From NCBI RefSeq assembly GCF_004210375.1, contig NW_027467782.1, positions 32,601,771 through 32,665,770 of the forward strand: a stretch of 64,000 bases of DNA, in the 5' to 3' direction. A program made the translations under genes and the position numbers. Positions within the stretch are counted from its first letter, which is position 1; the number at the start of each line of letters is the position of its first letter. Under the pieces are notes generated by a model. That model ran no database searches. It was not told the origin of the DNA and saw nothing but the letters and a program-made list of their open reading frames with translations. The stretch is from Tachypleus tridentatus. Taxonomy: Eukaryota; Arthropoda; Merostomata; Xiphosura; Limulidae. Positions 1 to 15,000 of the stretch are shown here, piece after piece.

Positions 1-3000
1 GTTAGTTAGTGATATTCTTGTCGTCAGTTGAGTATTGTTGTTTGTTAGTGATATTCTTGTCGTCAGTTGAGTATTGTTGTTTGTTAGTGATATTCTTGTC
101 GTCAGTTGAGTATTGTTGTTTGTTAGTGATATTCTTGTCGTCAGTTGAGTATTGTTGTTAGTTAGTGATATTCTTGTCGTCAGTTGAGTATTGTTGTTTG
201 TTAGTGATATTCTTGTCGTCAGTTGAGTATTGTTGTTTGTTAGTGATATTCTTGTCGTCAGTTGAGTATTGTTGTTAGTTAGTGATATTCTTGTCGTCAG
301 TTGAGTATTGTTGTTTGTTAGTGATATTCTTGTCGTCAGTTGAGTATTGTTGTTTGTTAGTGATATTCTTGTCGTCAGTTGAGTATTGTTGTTTGTTAGT
401 GATATTCTTGTCGTCAGTTGAGTATTGTTGTTAGTTAGTGATATTCTTGTCGTCAGTCAGTTGAGTATTGTTCAGTTGAGTTTGTTGTTGATATTCTTGT
501 CGTCAGTTGAGTATTGTTGTTTGTTAGTGATATTCTTGTCGTCAGTTGAGTATTGTTGTTTGTTAGTGATATTCTTGTCGTCAGTTGAGTATTGTTGTTT
601 GTTAGTGATATTCTTGTCGTCAGTTGAGTATTGTTGTTTGTTAGTGATATTCTTGTCGTCAGTTGAGTATTGTTGTTAGTTAGTGATATTCTTGTCGTCA
701 GTTGAGTATTGTTGTTTGTTAGTGATATTCTTGTCGTCAGTTGAGTATTGTTGTTTGTTAGTGATATTCTTGTCGTCAGTTGAGTATTGTTGTTAGTTAG
801 TGATATTCTTGTCGTCAGTTGAGTATTGTTGTTAGTTAGTGATATTCTTGTCGTCAGTTGAGTATTGTTGTTTTAGTTAGTGATATTCTTGTCGTCAGTT
901 GAGTATTGTTGTTTGTTAGTGATATTCTTGTCGTCAGTTGAGTATTGTTGTTAGTTAGTGATATTCTTGTCGTCAGTTGAGTATTGTTGTTAGTTAGTGA
1001 TATTCTTGTCGTCAGTTGAGTATTGTTGTTAGTTAGTGATATTCTTGTCGTCAGTTGAGTATTGTTGTTTGTTAGTGATATTCTTGTCGTCAGTTGAGTA
1101 TTGTTGTTAGTTAGTGATATTCTTGTCGTCAGTTGAGTATTGTTGTTTGTTAGTGATATTCTTGTCGTCAGTTGAGTATTGTTGTTAGTTAGTGATATTC
1201 TTGTCGTCAGTTGAGTATTGTTGTTAGTTAGTGATATTCTTGTCGTCAGTTGAGTATTGTTGTTAGTTAGTGATATTCTTGTCGTCAGTTGAGTATTGTT
1301 GTTAGTTAGTGATATTCTTGTCGTCAGTTGAGTATTGTTGTTAGTTAGTGATATTCTTGTCGTCAGTTGAGTATTGTTGTTAGTTAGTGATATTCTTGTC
1401 GTCAGTTGAGTATTGTTGTTAGTTAGTGATATTCTTGTCGTCAGTTGAGTATTGTTGTTAGTTAGTGATATTCTTGTCGTCAGTTGAGTATTGTTGTTAG
1501 TTAGTGATATTCTTGTCGTCAGTTGAGTATTGTTGTTAGTTAGTGATATTCTTGTCGTCAGTTGAGTATTGTTGTTAGTTAGTGATATTCTTGTCGTCAG
1601 TTGAGTATTGTTGTTAGTTAGTGATATTCTTGTCGTCAGTTGAGTATTGTTGTTAGTTAGTGATATTCTTGTCGTCAGTTGAGTATTGTTGTTAGTTAGT
1701 GATATTCTTGTCGTCAGTTGAGTATTGTTGTTAGTTAGTGATATTCTTGTCGTCAGTTGAGTATTGTTGTTAGTTAGTGATATTCTTGTCGTCAGTTGAG
1801 TATTGTTGTTAGTTAGTGATATTCTTGTCGTCAGTTGAGTATTGTTGTTAGTTAGTGATATTCTTGTCGTCAGTTGAGTATTGTTGTTAGTTAGTGATAT
1901 TCTTGTCGTCAGTTGAGTATTGTTGTTTGTTAGTGATATTCTTGTCGTCAGTTGAGTATTGTTGTTTGTTAGTGATATTCTTGTCGTCAGTTGAGTATTG
2001 TTGTTTGTTAGTGATATTCTTGTCGTCAGTTAGTGATATTCTTGTCGTCAGTTGAGTATTGTTGTTTGTTAGTGATATTCTTGTCGTCAGTTGAGTATTG
2101 TTGTTTGTTAGTGATATTCTTGTCGTCAGTTGAGTATTGTTGTTAGTTAGTGATATTCTTGTCGTCAGTTGAGTATTGTTGTTAGTTAGTGATATTCTTG
2201 TCGTCAGTTGAGTATTGTTGTTAGTTAGTGATATTCTTGTCGTCAGTTGAGTATTGTTGTTTGTTAGTGATATTCTTGTCGTCAGTTGAGTATTGTTGTT
2301 TAGTTAGTGATATTCTTGTCGTCAGTTGAGTATTGTTGTTTGTTAGTGATATTCTTGTCGTCAGTTGAGTATTGTTGTTTGTTAGTGATATTCTTGTCGT
2401 CAGTTGAGTATTGTTGTTTGTTAGTGATATTCTTGTCGTCAGTTGAGTATTGTTGTTAGTTAGTGATATTCTTGTCGTCAGTTGAGTATTGTTGTTTGTT
2501 AGTGATATTCTTGTCGTCAGTTGAGTATTGTTGTTTGTTAGTGATATTCTTGTCGTCAGTTGAGTATTGTTGTTTGTTAGTGATATTCTTGTCGTCAGTT
2601 GAGTATTGTTGTTAGTTAGTGATATTCTTGTCGTCAGTTGAGTATTGTTGTTTGTTAGTGATATTCTTGTCGTCAGTTGAGTATTGTTGTTAGTTAGTGA
2701 TATTCTTGTCGTCAGTTGAGTATTGTTGTTTGTTAGTGATATTCTTGTCGTCAGTTGAGTATTGTTGTTAGTTAGTGATATTCTTGTCGTCAGTTGAGTA
2801 TTGTTGTTAGTTAGTGATATTCTTGTCGTCAGTTGAGTATTGTTGTTAGTTAGTGATATTCTTGTCGTCAGTTGAGTATTGTTGTTAGTTAGTGATATTC
2901 TTGTCGTCAGTTGAGTATTGTTGTTTGTTAGTGATATTCTTGTCGTCAGTTGAGTATTGTTGTTAGTTAGTGATATTCTTGTCGTCAGTTGAGTATTGTT

Positions 3001-6000
3001 GTTAGTTAGTGATATTCTTGTCGTCAGTTGAGTATTGTTGTTTTAGTTAGTGATATTCTTGTCGTCAGTTGAGTATTGTTGTTTGTTAGTGATATTCTTG
3101 TCGTCAGTTGAGTATTGTTGTTTGTTAGTGATATTCTTGTCGTCAGTTGAGTATTGTTGTTTGTTAGTGATATTCTTGTCGTCAGTTGAGTATTGTTGTT
3201 AGTTAGTGATATTCTTGTCGTCAGTTGAGTATTGTTGTTAGTTAGTGATATTCTTGTCGTCAGTTGAGTATTGTTGTTTGTTAGTGATATTCTTGTCGTC
3301 AGTTGAGTATTGTTGTTTGTTAGTGATATTCTTGTCGTCAGTTGAGTATTGTTGTTAGTTAGTGATATTCTTGTCGTCAGTTGAGTATTGTTGTTTGTTA
3401 GTGATATTCTTGTCGTCAGTTGAGTATTGTTGTTAGTTAGTGATATTCTTGTCGTCAGTTGAGTATTGTTGTTTGTTAGTGATATTCTTGTCGTCAGTTG
3501 AGTATTGTTGTTAGTTAGTGATATTCTTGTCGTCAGTTGAGTATTGTTGTTTGTTAGTGATATTCTTGTCGTCAGTTGAGTATTGTTGTTAGTTAGTGAT
3601 ATTCTTGTCGTCAGTTGAGTATTGTTGTTTGTTAGTGATATTCTTGTCGTCAGTTGAGTATTGTTGTTTTGTTAGTGATATTCTTGTCGTCAGTTGAGTA
3701 TTGTTGTTTGTTAGTGATATTCTTGTCGTCAGTTGAGTATTGTTGTTAGTTAGTGATATTCTTGTCGTCAGTTGAGTATTGTTGTTATTCTTGTCGTTAG
3801 TGATATTCTTGTCGTCAGTTGAGTATTGTTGTTTGTTAGTGATATTCTTGTCGTCAGTTGAGTATTGTTGTTAGTTAGTGATATTCTTGTCGTCAGTTGA
3901 GTATTGTTGTTAGTTAGTGATATTCTTGTCGTCAGTTGAGTATTGTTGTTAGTTAGTGATATTCTTGTCGTCAGTTGAGTATTGTTGTTAGTTAGTGATA
4001 TTCTTGTCGTCAGTTGAGTATTGTTGTTAGTTAGTGATATTCTTGTCGTCAGTTGAGTATTGTTGTTAGTTAGTGATATTCTTGTCGTCAGTTGAGTATT
4101 GTTGTTAGTTAGTGATATTCTTGTCGTCAGTTGAGTATTGTTGTTTTGTTAGTGATATTCTTGTCGTCAGTTGAGTATTGTTGTTTGTTAGTGATATTCT
4201 TGTCGTCAGTTTGAGTATTGTTGTTTTGTTAGTGATATTCTTGTCGTCAGTTGAGTATTGTTGTTAGTTAGTGATATTCTTGTCGTCAGTTGAGTATTGT
4301 TGTTAGTTAGTGATATTCTTGTCGTCAGTTGAGTATTGTTGTTAGTTGAGTGATATTCTTGTCGTCAGTTGAGTATTGTTGTTAGTTAGTGATATTCTTG
4401 TCGTCAGTTGAGTATTGTTGTTAGTTAGTGATATTCTTGTCGTCAGTTGAGTATTGTTGTTTGTTAGTGATATTCTTGTCGTCAGTTGAGTATTGTTGTT
4501 AGTTAGTGATATTCTTGTCGTCAGTTGAGTATTGTTGTTAGTTAGTGATATTCTTGTCGTCAGTTGAGTATTGTTGTTAGTTAGTGATATTCTTGTCGTC
4601 AGTTGAGTATTGTTGTTAGTTAGTGATATTCTTGTCGTCAGTTGAGTATTGTTGTTTGTTAGTGATATTCTTGTCGTCAGTTGAGTATTGTTGTTTGTTA
4701 GTGATATTCTTGTCGTCAGTTGAGTATTGTTGTTTGTTAGTGATATTCTTGTCGTCAGTTGAGTATTGTTGTTTGTTAGTGATATTCTTGTCGTCAGTTG
4801 AGTATTGTTGTTAGTTAGTGATATTCTTGTCGTCAGTTGAGTATTGTTGTTAGTTAGTGATATTCTTGTCGTCAGTTGAGTATTGTTGTTAGTTAGTGAT
4901 ATTCTTGTCGTCAGTTGAGTATTGTTGTTAGTTAGTGATATTCTTGTCGTCAGTTGAGTATTGTTGTTTGTTAGTGATATTCTTGTCGTCAGTTGAGTAT
5001 TGTTGTTAGTTAGTGATATTCTTGTCGTCAGTTGAGTATTGTTGTTTGTTAGTGATATTCTTGTCGTCAGTTGAGTATTGTTGTTAGTTAGTGATATTCT
5101 TGTCGTCAGTTGAGTATTGTTGTTAGTTAGTGATATTCTTGTCGTCAGTTGAGTATTGTTGTTAGTTAGTGATATTCTTGTCGTCAGTTGAGTATTGTTG
5201 TTAGTTAGTGATATTCTTGTCGTCAGTTGAGTATTGTTGTTAGTTAGTGATATTCTTGTCGTCAGTTGAGTATTGTTGTTAGTTAGTGATATTCTTGTCG
5301 TCAGTTGAGTATTGTTGTTAGTTAGTGATATTCTTGTCGTCAGTTGAGTATTGTTGTTAGTTAGTGATATTCTTGTCGTCAGTTGAGTATTGTTGTTAGT
5401 TAGTGATATTCTTGTCGTCAGTTGAGTATTGTTGTTAGTTAGTGATATTCTTGTCGTCAGTTGAGTATTGTTGTTTGTTAGTGATATTCTTGTCGTCAGT
5501 TGAGTATTGTTGTTAGTTAGTGATATTCTTGTCGTCAGTTGAGTATTGTTGTTAGTTAGTGATATTCTTGTCGTCAGTTGAGTATTGTTGTTAGTTAGTG
5601 ATATTCTTGTCGTCAGTTGAGTATTGTTGTTTGTTAGTGATATTCTTGTCGTCAGTTGAGTATTGTTGTTTGTTAGTGATATTCTTGTCGTCAGTTGAGT
5701 ATTGTTGTTTGTTAGTGATATTCTTGTCGTCAGTTGAGTATTGTTGTTTGTTAGTGATATTCTTGTCGTCAGTTGAGTATTGTTGTTAGTTAGTGATATT
5801 CTTGTCGTCAGTTGAGTATTGTTGTTTGTTAGTGATATTCTTGTCGTCAGTTGAGTATTGTTGTTAGTTAGTGATATTCTTGTCGTCAGTTGAGTATTGT
5901 TGTTAGTTAGTGATATTCTTGTCGTCAGTTGAGTATTGTTGTTAGTTAGTGATATTCTTGTCGTCAGTTGAGTATTGTTGTTTGTTAGTGATATTCTTGT

Positions 6001-9000
6001 CGTCAGTTGAGTATTGTTGTTTGTTAGTGATATTCTTGTCGTCAGTTGAGTATTGTTGTTAGTTAGTGATATTCTTGTCGTCAGTTGAGTATTGTTGTTA
6101 GTTAGTGATATTCTTGTCGTCAGTTGAGTATTGTTGTTAGTTAGTGATATTCTTGTCGTCAGTTGAGTATTGTTGTTAGTTAGTGATATTCTTGTCGTCA
6201 GTTGAGTATTGTTGTTAGTTAGTGATATTCTTGTCGTCAGTTGAGTATTGTTGTTAGTTAGTGATATTCTTGTCGTCAGTTGAGTATTGTTGTTAGTTAG
6301 TGATATTCTTGTCGTCAGTTGAGTATTGTTGTTAGTTAGTGATATTCTTGTCGTCAGTTGAGTATTGTTGTTTGTTAGTGATATTCTTGTCGTCAGTTGA
6401 GTATTGTTGTTAGTTAGTGATATTCTTGTCGTCAGTTGAGTATTGTTGTTAGTTAGTGATATTCTTGTCGTCAGTTGAGTATTGTTGTTTGTTAGTGATA
6501 TTCTTGTCGTCAGTTGAGTATTGTTGTTATTCTTGTTAGTGATATTCTTGTCGTCAGTTGAGTATTGTTGTTTGTTAGTGATATTCTTGTCGTCAGTTGA
6601 GTATTGTTGTTTGTTAGTGATATTCTTGTCGTCAGTTGAGTATTGTTGTTAGTTAGTGATATTCTTGTCGTCAGTTGAGTATTGTTGTTTGTTAGTGATA
6701 TTCTTGTCGTCAGTTGAGTATTGTTGTTTTGTTAGTGATATTCTTGTCGTCAGTTGAGTATTGTTGTTAGTTAGTGATATTCTTGTCGTCAGTTGAGTAT
6801 TGTTGTTAGTTAGTGATATTCTTGTCGTCAGTTGAGTATTGTTGTTTGTTAGTGATATTCTTGTCGTCAGTTGAGTATTGTTGTTAGTTAGTGATATTCT
6901 TGTCGTCAGTTGAGTATTGTTGTTAGTTAGTGATATTCTTGTCGTCAGTTGAGTATTGTTGTTAGTTAGTGATATTCTTGTCGTCAGTTGAGTATTGTTG
7001 TTAGTTAGTGATATTCTTGTCGTCAGTTGAGTATTGTTGTTAGTTAGTGATATTCTTGTCGTCAGTTGAGTATTGTTGTTAGTTAGTGATATTCTTGTCG
7101 TCAGTTTGAGTTAGTGATTGTTCAGTTGAGTATTGTTGTTAGTTAGTGATATTCTTGTCGTCAGTTGAGTATTGTTGTTAGTTAGTGATATTCTTGTCGT
7201 CAGTTGAGTATTGTTGTTTGTTAGTGATATTCTTGTCGTCAGTTGAGTATTGTTGTTAGTTAGTGATATTCTTGTCGTCAGTTGAGTATTGTTGTTAGTT
7301 AGTGATATTCTTGTCGTCAGTTGAGTATTGTTGTTAGTTAGTGATATTCTTGTCGTCAGTTGAGTATTGTTGTTAGTTAGTGATATTCTTGTCGTCAGTT
7401 GAGTATTGTTGTTAGTTAGTGATATTCTTGTCGTCAGTTGAGTATTGTTGTTAGTTAGTGATATTCTTGTCGTCAGTTGAGTATTGTTGTTAGTTAGTGA
7501 TATTCTTGTCGTCAGTTGAGTATTGTTGTTAGTTAGTGATATTCTTGTCGTCAGTTGAGTATTGTTGTTAGTTAGTGATATTCTTGTCGTCAGTTGAGTA
7601 TTGTTGTTAGTTAGTGATATTCTTGTCGTCAGTTGAGTATTGTTGTTTGTTAGTGATATTCTTGTCGTCAGTTGAGTATTGTTGTTAGTTAGTGATATTC
7701 TTGTCGTCAGTTGAGTATTGTTGTTAGTTAGTGATATTCTTGTCGTCAGTTGAGTATTGTTGTTAGTTAGTGATATTCTTGTCGTCAGTTGAGTATTGTT
7801 GTTAGTTAGTGATATTCTTGTCGTCAGTTGAGTATTGTTGTTAGTTAGTGATATTCTTGTCGTCAGTTGAGTATTGTTGTTAGTTAGTGATATTCTTGTC
7901 GTCAGTTGAGTATTGTTGTTAGTTAGTGATATTCTTGTCGTCAGTTGAGTATTGTTGTTAGTTAGTGATATTCTTGTCGTCAGTTGAGTATTGTTGTTAG
8001 TTAGTGATATTCTTGTCGTCAGTTGAGTATTGTTGTTAGTTAGTGATATTCTTGTCGTCAGTTGAGTATTGTTGTTAGTTAGTGATATTCTTGTCGTCAG
8101 TTGAGTATTGTTGTTAGTTAGTGATATTCTTGTCGTCAGTTGAGTATTGTTGTTAGTTAGTGATATTCTTGTCGTCAGTTGAGTATTGTTGTTAGTTAGT
8201 GATATTCTTGTCGTCAGTTGAGTATTGTTGTTTGTTAGTGATATTCTTGTCGTCAGTTGAGTATTGTTGTTAGTTAGTGATATTCTTGTCGTCAGTTGAG
8301 TATTGTTGTTAGTTAGTGATATTCTTGTCGTCAGTTGAGTATTGTTGTTAGTTAGTGATATTCTTGTCGTCAGTTGAGTATTGTTGTTAGTTAGTGATAT
8401 TCTTGTCGTCAGTTGAGTATTGTTGTTAGTTAGTGATATTCTTGTCGTCAGTTGAGTATTGTTGTTAGTTAGTGATATTCTTGTCGTCAGTTGAGTATTG
8501 TTGTTAGTTAGTGATATTCTTGTCGTCAGTTGAGTATTGTTGTTAGTTAGTGATATTCTTGTCGTCAGTTGAGTATTGTTGTTAGTTAGTGATATTCTTG
8601 TCGTCAGTTGAGTATTGTTGTTAGTTAGTGATATTCTTGTCGTCAGTTGAGTATTGTTGTTAGTTAGTGATATTCTTGTCGTCAGTTGAGTATTGTTTTT
8701 TTGTTAGTGATATTCTTGTCGTCAGTTGAGTATTGTTGTTTGTTAGTGATATTCTTGTCGTCAGTTGAGTATTGTTGTTAGTTAGTGATATTCTTGTCGT
8801 CAGTTGAGTATTGTTGTTAGTTAGTGATATTCTTGTCGTCAGTTGAGTATTGTTGTTAGTTAGTGATATTCTTGTCGTCAGTTGAGTATTGTTGTTTTAG
8901 TGATATTCTTGTGATATTCTTGTCGTCAGTTGAGTATTGTTGTTTGTTAGTGATATTCTTGTCGTCAGTTGAGTATTGTTGTTAGTTAGTGATATTCTTG

Positions 9001-12000
9001 TCGTCAGTTGAGTATTGTTGTTAGTTAGTGATATTCTTGTCGTCAGTTGAGTATTGTTGTTAGTTAGTGATATTCTTGTCGTCAGTTGAGTATTGTTGTT
9101 AGTTAGTGATATTCTTGTCAGTTGAGTATTGTTGTTTGTTAGTGATATTCTTGTCGTCAGTTGAGTATTGTTGTTAGTTAGTGATATTCTTGTCGTCAGT
9201 TGAGTATTGTTGTTTGTTAGTGATATTCTTGTCGTCAGTTGAGTATTGTTGTTAGTTAGTGATATTCTTGTCGTCAGTTGAGTATTGTTGTTAGTTAGTG
9301 ATATTCTTGTCGTCAGTTGAGTATTGTTGTTAGTTAGTGATATTCTTGTCGTCAGTTGAGTATTGTTGTTAGTTAGTGATATTCTTGTCGTCAGTTGAGT
9401 ATTGTTGTTAGTTAGTGATATTCTTGTCGTCAGTTGAGTATTGTTGTTAGTTAGTGATATTCTTGTCGTCAGTTGAGTATTGTTGTTAGTTAGTGATATT
9501 CTTGTCGTCAGTTGAGTATTGTTGTTAGTTAGTGATATTCTTGTCGTCAGTTGAGTATTGTTGTTAGTTAGTGATATTCTTGTCGTCAGTTGAGTATTGT
9601 TGTTAGTTAGTGATATTCTTGTCGTCAGTTGAGTATTGTTGTTTGTTAGTGATATTCTTGTCGTCAGTTGAGTATTGTTGTTAGTTAGTGATATTCTTGT
9701 CGTCAGTTGAGTATTGTTGTTTGTTAGTGATATTCTTGTCGTCAGTTGAGTATTGTTGTTAGTTAGTGATATTCTTGTCGTCAGTTGAGTATTGTTGTTT
9801 GTTAGTGATATTCTTGTCGTCAGTTGAGTATTGTTGTTTGTTAGTGATATTCTTGTCGTCAGTTGAGTATTGTTGTTTGTTAGTGATATTCTTGTCGTCA
9901 GTTGAGTATTGTTGTTAGTTAGTGATATTCTTGTCGTCAGTTGAGTATTGTTGTTAGTTAGTGATATTCTTGTCGTCAGTTGAGTATTGTTGTTAGTTAG
10001 TGATATTCTTGTCGTCAGTTGAGTATTGTTGTTAGTTAGTGATATTCTTGTCGTCAGTTGAGTATTGTTGTTTGTTAGTGATATTCTTGTCGTCAGTTGA
10101 GTATTGTTGTTAGTTAGTGATATTCTTGTCGTCAGTTGAGTATTGTTGTTAGTTAGTGATATTCTTGTCGTCAGTTGAGTATTGTTGTTTGTTAGTGATA
10201 TTCTTGTCGTCAGTTGAGTATTGTTGTTTGTTAGTGATATTCTTGTCGTCAGTTGAGTATTGTTGTTAGTTAGTGATATTCTTGTCGTCAGTTGAGTATT
10301 GTTGTTAGTTAGTGATATTCTTGTCGTCAGTTGAGTATTGTTGTTTGTTAGTGATATTCTTGTCGTCAGTTGAGTATTGTTGTTAGTTAGTGATATTCTT
10401 GTCGTCAGTTGAGTATTGTTGTTAGTTAGTGATATTCTTGTCGTCAGTTGAGTATTGTTGTTTGTTAGTGATATTCTTGTCGTCAGTTGAGTATTGTTGT
10501 TAGTTAGTGATATTCTTGTCGTCAGTTGAGTATTGTTGTTTGTTAGTGATATTCTTGTCGTCAGTTGAGTATTGTTGTTAGTTAGTGATATTCTTGTCGT
10601 CAGTTGAGTATTGTTGTTAGTTAGTGATATTCTTGTCGTCAGTTGAGTATTGTTGTTTGTTAGTGATATTCTTGTCGTCAGTTGAGTATTGTTGTTAGTT
10701 AGTGATATTCTTGTCGTCAGTTGAGTATTGTTGTTTGTTAGTGATATTCTTGTCGTCAGTTGAGTATTGTTGTTTGTTAGTGATATTCTTGTCGTCAGTT
10801 GAGTATTGTTGTTAGTTAGTGATATTCTTGTCGTCAGTTGAGTATTGTTGTTAGTTAGTGATATTCTTGTCGTCAGTTGAGTATTGTTGTTAGTTAGTGA
10901 TATTCTTGTCGTCAGTTGAGTATTGTTGTTAGTTAGTGATATTCTTGTCGTCAGTTGAGTATTGTTGTTAGTTAGTGATATTCTTGTCGTCAGTTGAGTA
11001 TTGTTGTTTGTTAGTGATATTCTTGTCGTCAGTTGAGTATTGTTGTTAGTTAGTGATATTCTTGTCGTCAGTTGAGTATTGTTGTTAGTTAGTGATATTC
11101 TTGTCGTCAGTTGAGTATTGTTGTTAGTTAGTGATATTCTTGTCGTCAGTTGAGTATTGTTGTTAGTTAGTGATATTCTTGTCGTCAGTTGAGTATTGTT
11201 GTTAGTTAGTGATATTCTTGTCGTCAGTTGAGTATTGTTGTTTGTTAGTGATATTCTTGTCGTCAGTTGAGTATTGTTGTTAGTTAGTGATATTCTTGTC
11301 GTCAGTTGAGTATTGTTGTTAGTTAGTGATATTCTTGTCGTCAGTTGAGTATTGTTGTTTGTTAGTGATATTCTTGTCGTCAGTTGAGTATTGTTGTTAG
11401 TTAGTGATATTCTTGTCGTCAGTTGAGTATTGTTGTTAGTTAGTGATATTCTTGTCGTCAGTTGAGTATTGTTGTTAGTTAGTGATATTCTTGTCGTCAG
11501 TTGAGTATTGTTGTTAGTTAGTGATATTCTTGTCGTCAGTTGAGTATTGTTGTTTGTTAGTGATATTCTTGTCGTCAGTTGAGTATTGTTGTTAGTTAGT
11601 GATATTCTTGTCGTCAGTTGAGTATTGTTGTTTTGTTAGTGATATTCTTGTCGTCAGTTGAGTATTGTTGTTAGTTAGTGATATTCTTGTCGTCAGTTGA
11701 GTATTGTTGTTGTTAGTGATATTCTTGTCGTCAGTTGAGTATTGTTGTTAGTTAGTGATATTCTTGTCGTCAGTTGAGTATTGTTGTTAGTTAGTGATAT
11801 TCTTGTCGTCAGTTGAGTATTGTTGTTAGTTAGTGATATTCTTGTCGTCAGTTGAGTATTGTTGTTAGTTAGTGATATTCTTGTCGTCAGTTGAGTATTG
11901 TTGTTTGTTAGTGATATTCTTGTCGTCAGTTGAGTATTGTTGTTTGTTAGTGATATTCTTGTCGTCAGTTGAGTATTGTTGTTAGTTAGTGATATTCTTG

Positions 12001-15000
12001 TCGTCAGTTGAGTATTGTTGTTTGTTAGTGATATTCTTGTCGTCAGTTGAGTATTGTTGTTAGTTAGTGATATTCTTGTCGTCAGTTGAGTATTGTTGTT
12101 TGTTAGTGATATTCTTGTCGTCAGTTGAGTATTGTTGTTAGTTAGTGATATTCTTGTCGTCAGTTGAGTATTGTTGTTTGTTAGTGATATTCTTGTCGTC
12201 AGTTGAGTATTGTTGTTTGTTAGTGATATTCTTGTCGTCAGTTGAGTATTGTTGTTAGTTAGTGATATTCTTGTCGTCAGTTGAGTATTGTTGTTAGTTA
12301 GTGATATTCTTGTCGTCAGTTGAGTATTGTTGTTAGTTAGTGATATTCTTGTCGTCAGTTGAGTATTGTTGTTAGTTAGTGATATTCTTGTCGTCAGTTG
12401 AGTATTGTTGTTAGTTAGTGATATTCTTGTCGTCAGTTGAGTATTGTTGTTAGTTAGTGATATTCTTGTCGTCAGTTGAGTATTGTTGTTAGTTAGTGAT
12501 ATTCTTGTCGTCAGTTGAGTATTGTTGTTAGTTAGTGATATTCTTGTCGTCAGTTGAGTATTGTTGTTAGTTAGTGATATTCTTGTCGTCAGTTGAGTAT
12601 TGTTGTTAGTTAGTGATATTCTTGTCGTCAGTTGAGTATTGTTGTTTGTTAGTGATATTCTTGTCGTCAGTTGAGTATTGTTGTTTGTTAGTGATATTCT
12701 TGTCGTCAGTTGAGTATTGTTGTTAGTTAGTGATATTCTTGTCGTCAGTTGAGTATTGTTGTTTGTTAGTGATATTCTTGTCGTCAGTTGAGTATTGTTG
12801 TTAGTTAGTGATATTCTTGTCGTCAGTTGAGTATTGTTGTTTGTTAGTGATATTCTTGTCGTCAGTTGAGTATTGTTGTTAGTTAGTGATATTCTTGTCG
12901 TCAGTTGAGTATTGTTGTTAGTTAGTGATATTCTTGTCGTCAGTTGAGTATTGTTGTTAGTTAGTGATATTCTTGTCGTCAGTTGAGTATTGTTGTTTGT
13001 TAGTGATATTCTTGTCGTCAGTTGAGTATTGTTGTTAGTTAGTGATATTCTTGTCGTCAGTTGAGTATTGTTGTTTGTTAGTGATATTCTTGTCGTCAGT
13101 TGAGTATTGTTGTTGTTAGTGATATTCTTGTCGTCAGTTGAGTATTGTTGTTAGTTAGTGATATTCTTGTCGTCAGTTGAGTATTGTTGTTTGTTAGTGA
13201 TATTCTTGTCGTCAGTTGAGTATTGTTGTTTGTTAGTGATATTCTTGTCGTCAGTTGAGTATTGTTGTTTGTTAGTGATATTCTTGTCGTCAGTTGAGTA
13301 TTGTTGTTAGTTAGTGATATTCTTGTCGTCAGTTGAGTATTGTTGTTAGTTAGTGATATTCTTGTCGTCAGTTGAGTATTGTTGTTAGTTAGTGATATTC
13401 TTGTCGTCAGTTGAGTATTGTTGTTAGTTAGTGATATTCTTGTCGTCAGTTGAGTATTGTTGTTAGTTAGTGATATTCTTGTCGTCAGTTGAGTATTGTT
13501 GTTTGTTAGTGATATTCTTGTCGTCAGTTGAGTATTGTTGTTAGTTAGTGATATTCTTGTCGTCAGTTGAGTATTGTTGTTAGTTAGTGATATTCTTGTC
13601 GTCAGTTGAGTATTGTTGTTAGTTAGTGATATTCTTGTCGTCAGTTGAGTATTGTTGTTTGTTAGTGATATTCTTGTCGTCAGTTGAGTATTGTTGTTAG
13701 TTAGTGATATTCTTGTCGTCAGTTGAGTATTGTTGTTAGTTAGTGATATTCTTGTCGTCAGTTGAGTATTGTTGTTAGTTAGTGATATTCTTGTCGTCAG
13801 TTGAGTATTGTTGTTTGTTAGTGATATTCTTGTCGTCAGTTGAGTATTGTTGTTAGTTAGTGATATTCTTGTCGTCAGTTGAGTATTGTTGTTAGTTAGT
13901 GATATTCTTGTCGTCAGTTGAGTATTGTTGTTTGTTAGTGATATTCTTGTCGTCAGTTGAGTATTGTTGTTAGTTAGTGATATTCTTGTCGTCAGTTGAG
14001 TATTGTTGTTAGTTAGTGATATTCTTGTCGTCAGTTGAGTATTGTTGTTAGTTAGTGATATTCTTGTCGTCAGTTGAGTATTGTTGTTAGTTAGTGATAT
14101 TCTTGTCGTCAGTTGAGTATTGTTGTTTGTTAGTGATATTCTTGTCGTCAGTTGAGTATTGTTGTTAGTTAGTGATATTCTTGTCGTCAGTTGAGTATTG
14201 TTGTTTGTTAGTGATATTCTTGTCGTCAGTTGAGTATTGTTGTTAGTTAGTGATATTCTTGTCGTCAGTTGAGTATTGTTGTTAGTTAGTGATATTCTTG
14301 TCGTCAGTTGAGTATTGTTGTTAGTTAGTGATATTCTTGTCGTCAGTTGAGTATTGTTGTTAGTTAGTGATATTCTTGTCGTCAGTTGAGTATTGTTGTT
14401 CGTTAGTGATATTCTTGTCGTCAGTTGAGTATTGTTGTTAGTTAGTGATATTCTTGTCGTCAGTTGAGTATTGTTGTTAGTTAGTGATATTCTTGTCGTC
14501 AGTTGAGTATTGTTGTTAGTTAGTGATATTCTTGTCGTCAGTTGAGTATTGTTGTTAGTTAGTGATATTCTTGTCGTCAGTTGAGTATTGTTGTTTGTTA
14601 GTGATATTCTTGTCGTCAGTTGAGTATTGTTGTTAGTTAGTGATATTCTTGTCGTCAGTTGAGTATTGTTGTTAGTTAGTGATATTCTTGTCGTCAGTTG
14701 AGTATTGTTGTTAGTTAGTGATATTCTTGTCGTCAGTTGAGTATTGTTGTTAGTTAGTGATATTCTTGTCGTCAGTTGAGTATTGTTGTTAGTTAGTGAT
14801 ATTCTTGTCGTCAGTTGAGTATTGTTGTTAGTTAGTGATATTCTTGTCGTCAGTTGAGTATTGTTGTTTGTTAGTGATATTCTTGTCGTCAGTTGAGTAT
14901 TGTTGTTAGTTAGTGATATTCTTGTCGTCAGTTGAGTATTGTTGTTTGTTAGTGATATTCTTGTCGTCAGTTGAGTATTGTTGTTTGTTAGTGATATTCT

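Noticed and set aside
4623..5789. Two identical 63-codon open runs exactly 975 bp (25 units) apart as evidence of a 25-unit higher-order repeat
   Set aside because: The A/T order around the two runs does not match when read out, so the exact spacing appears coincidental.
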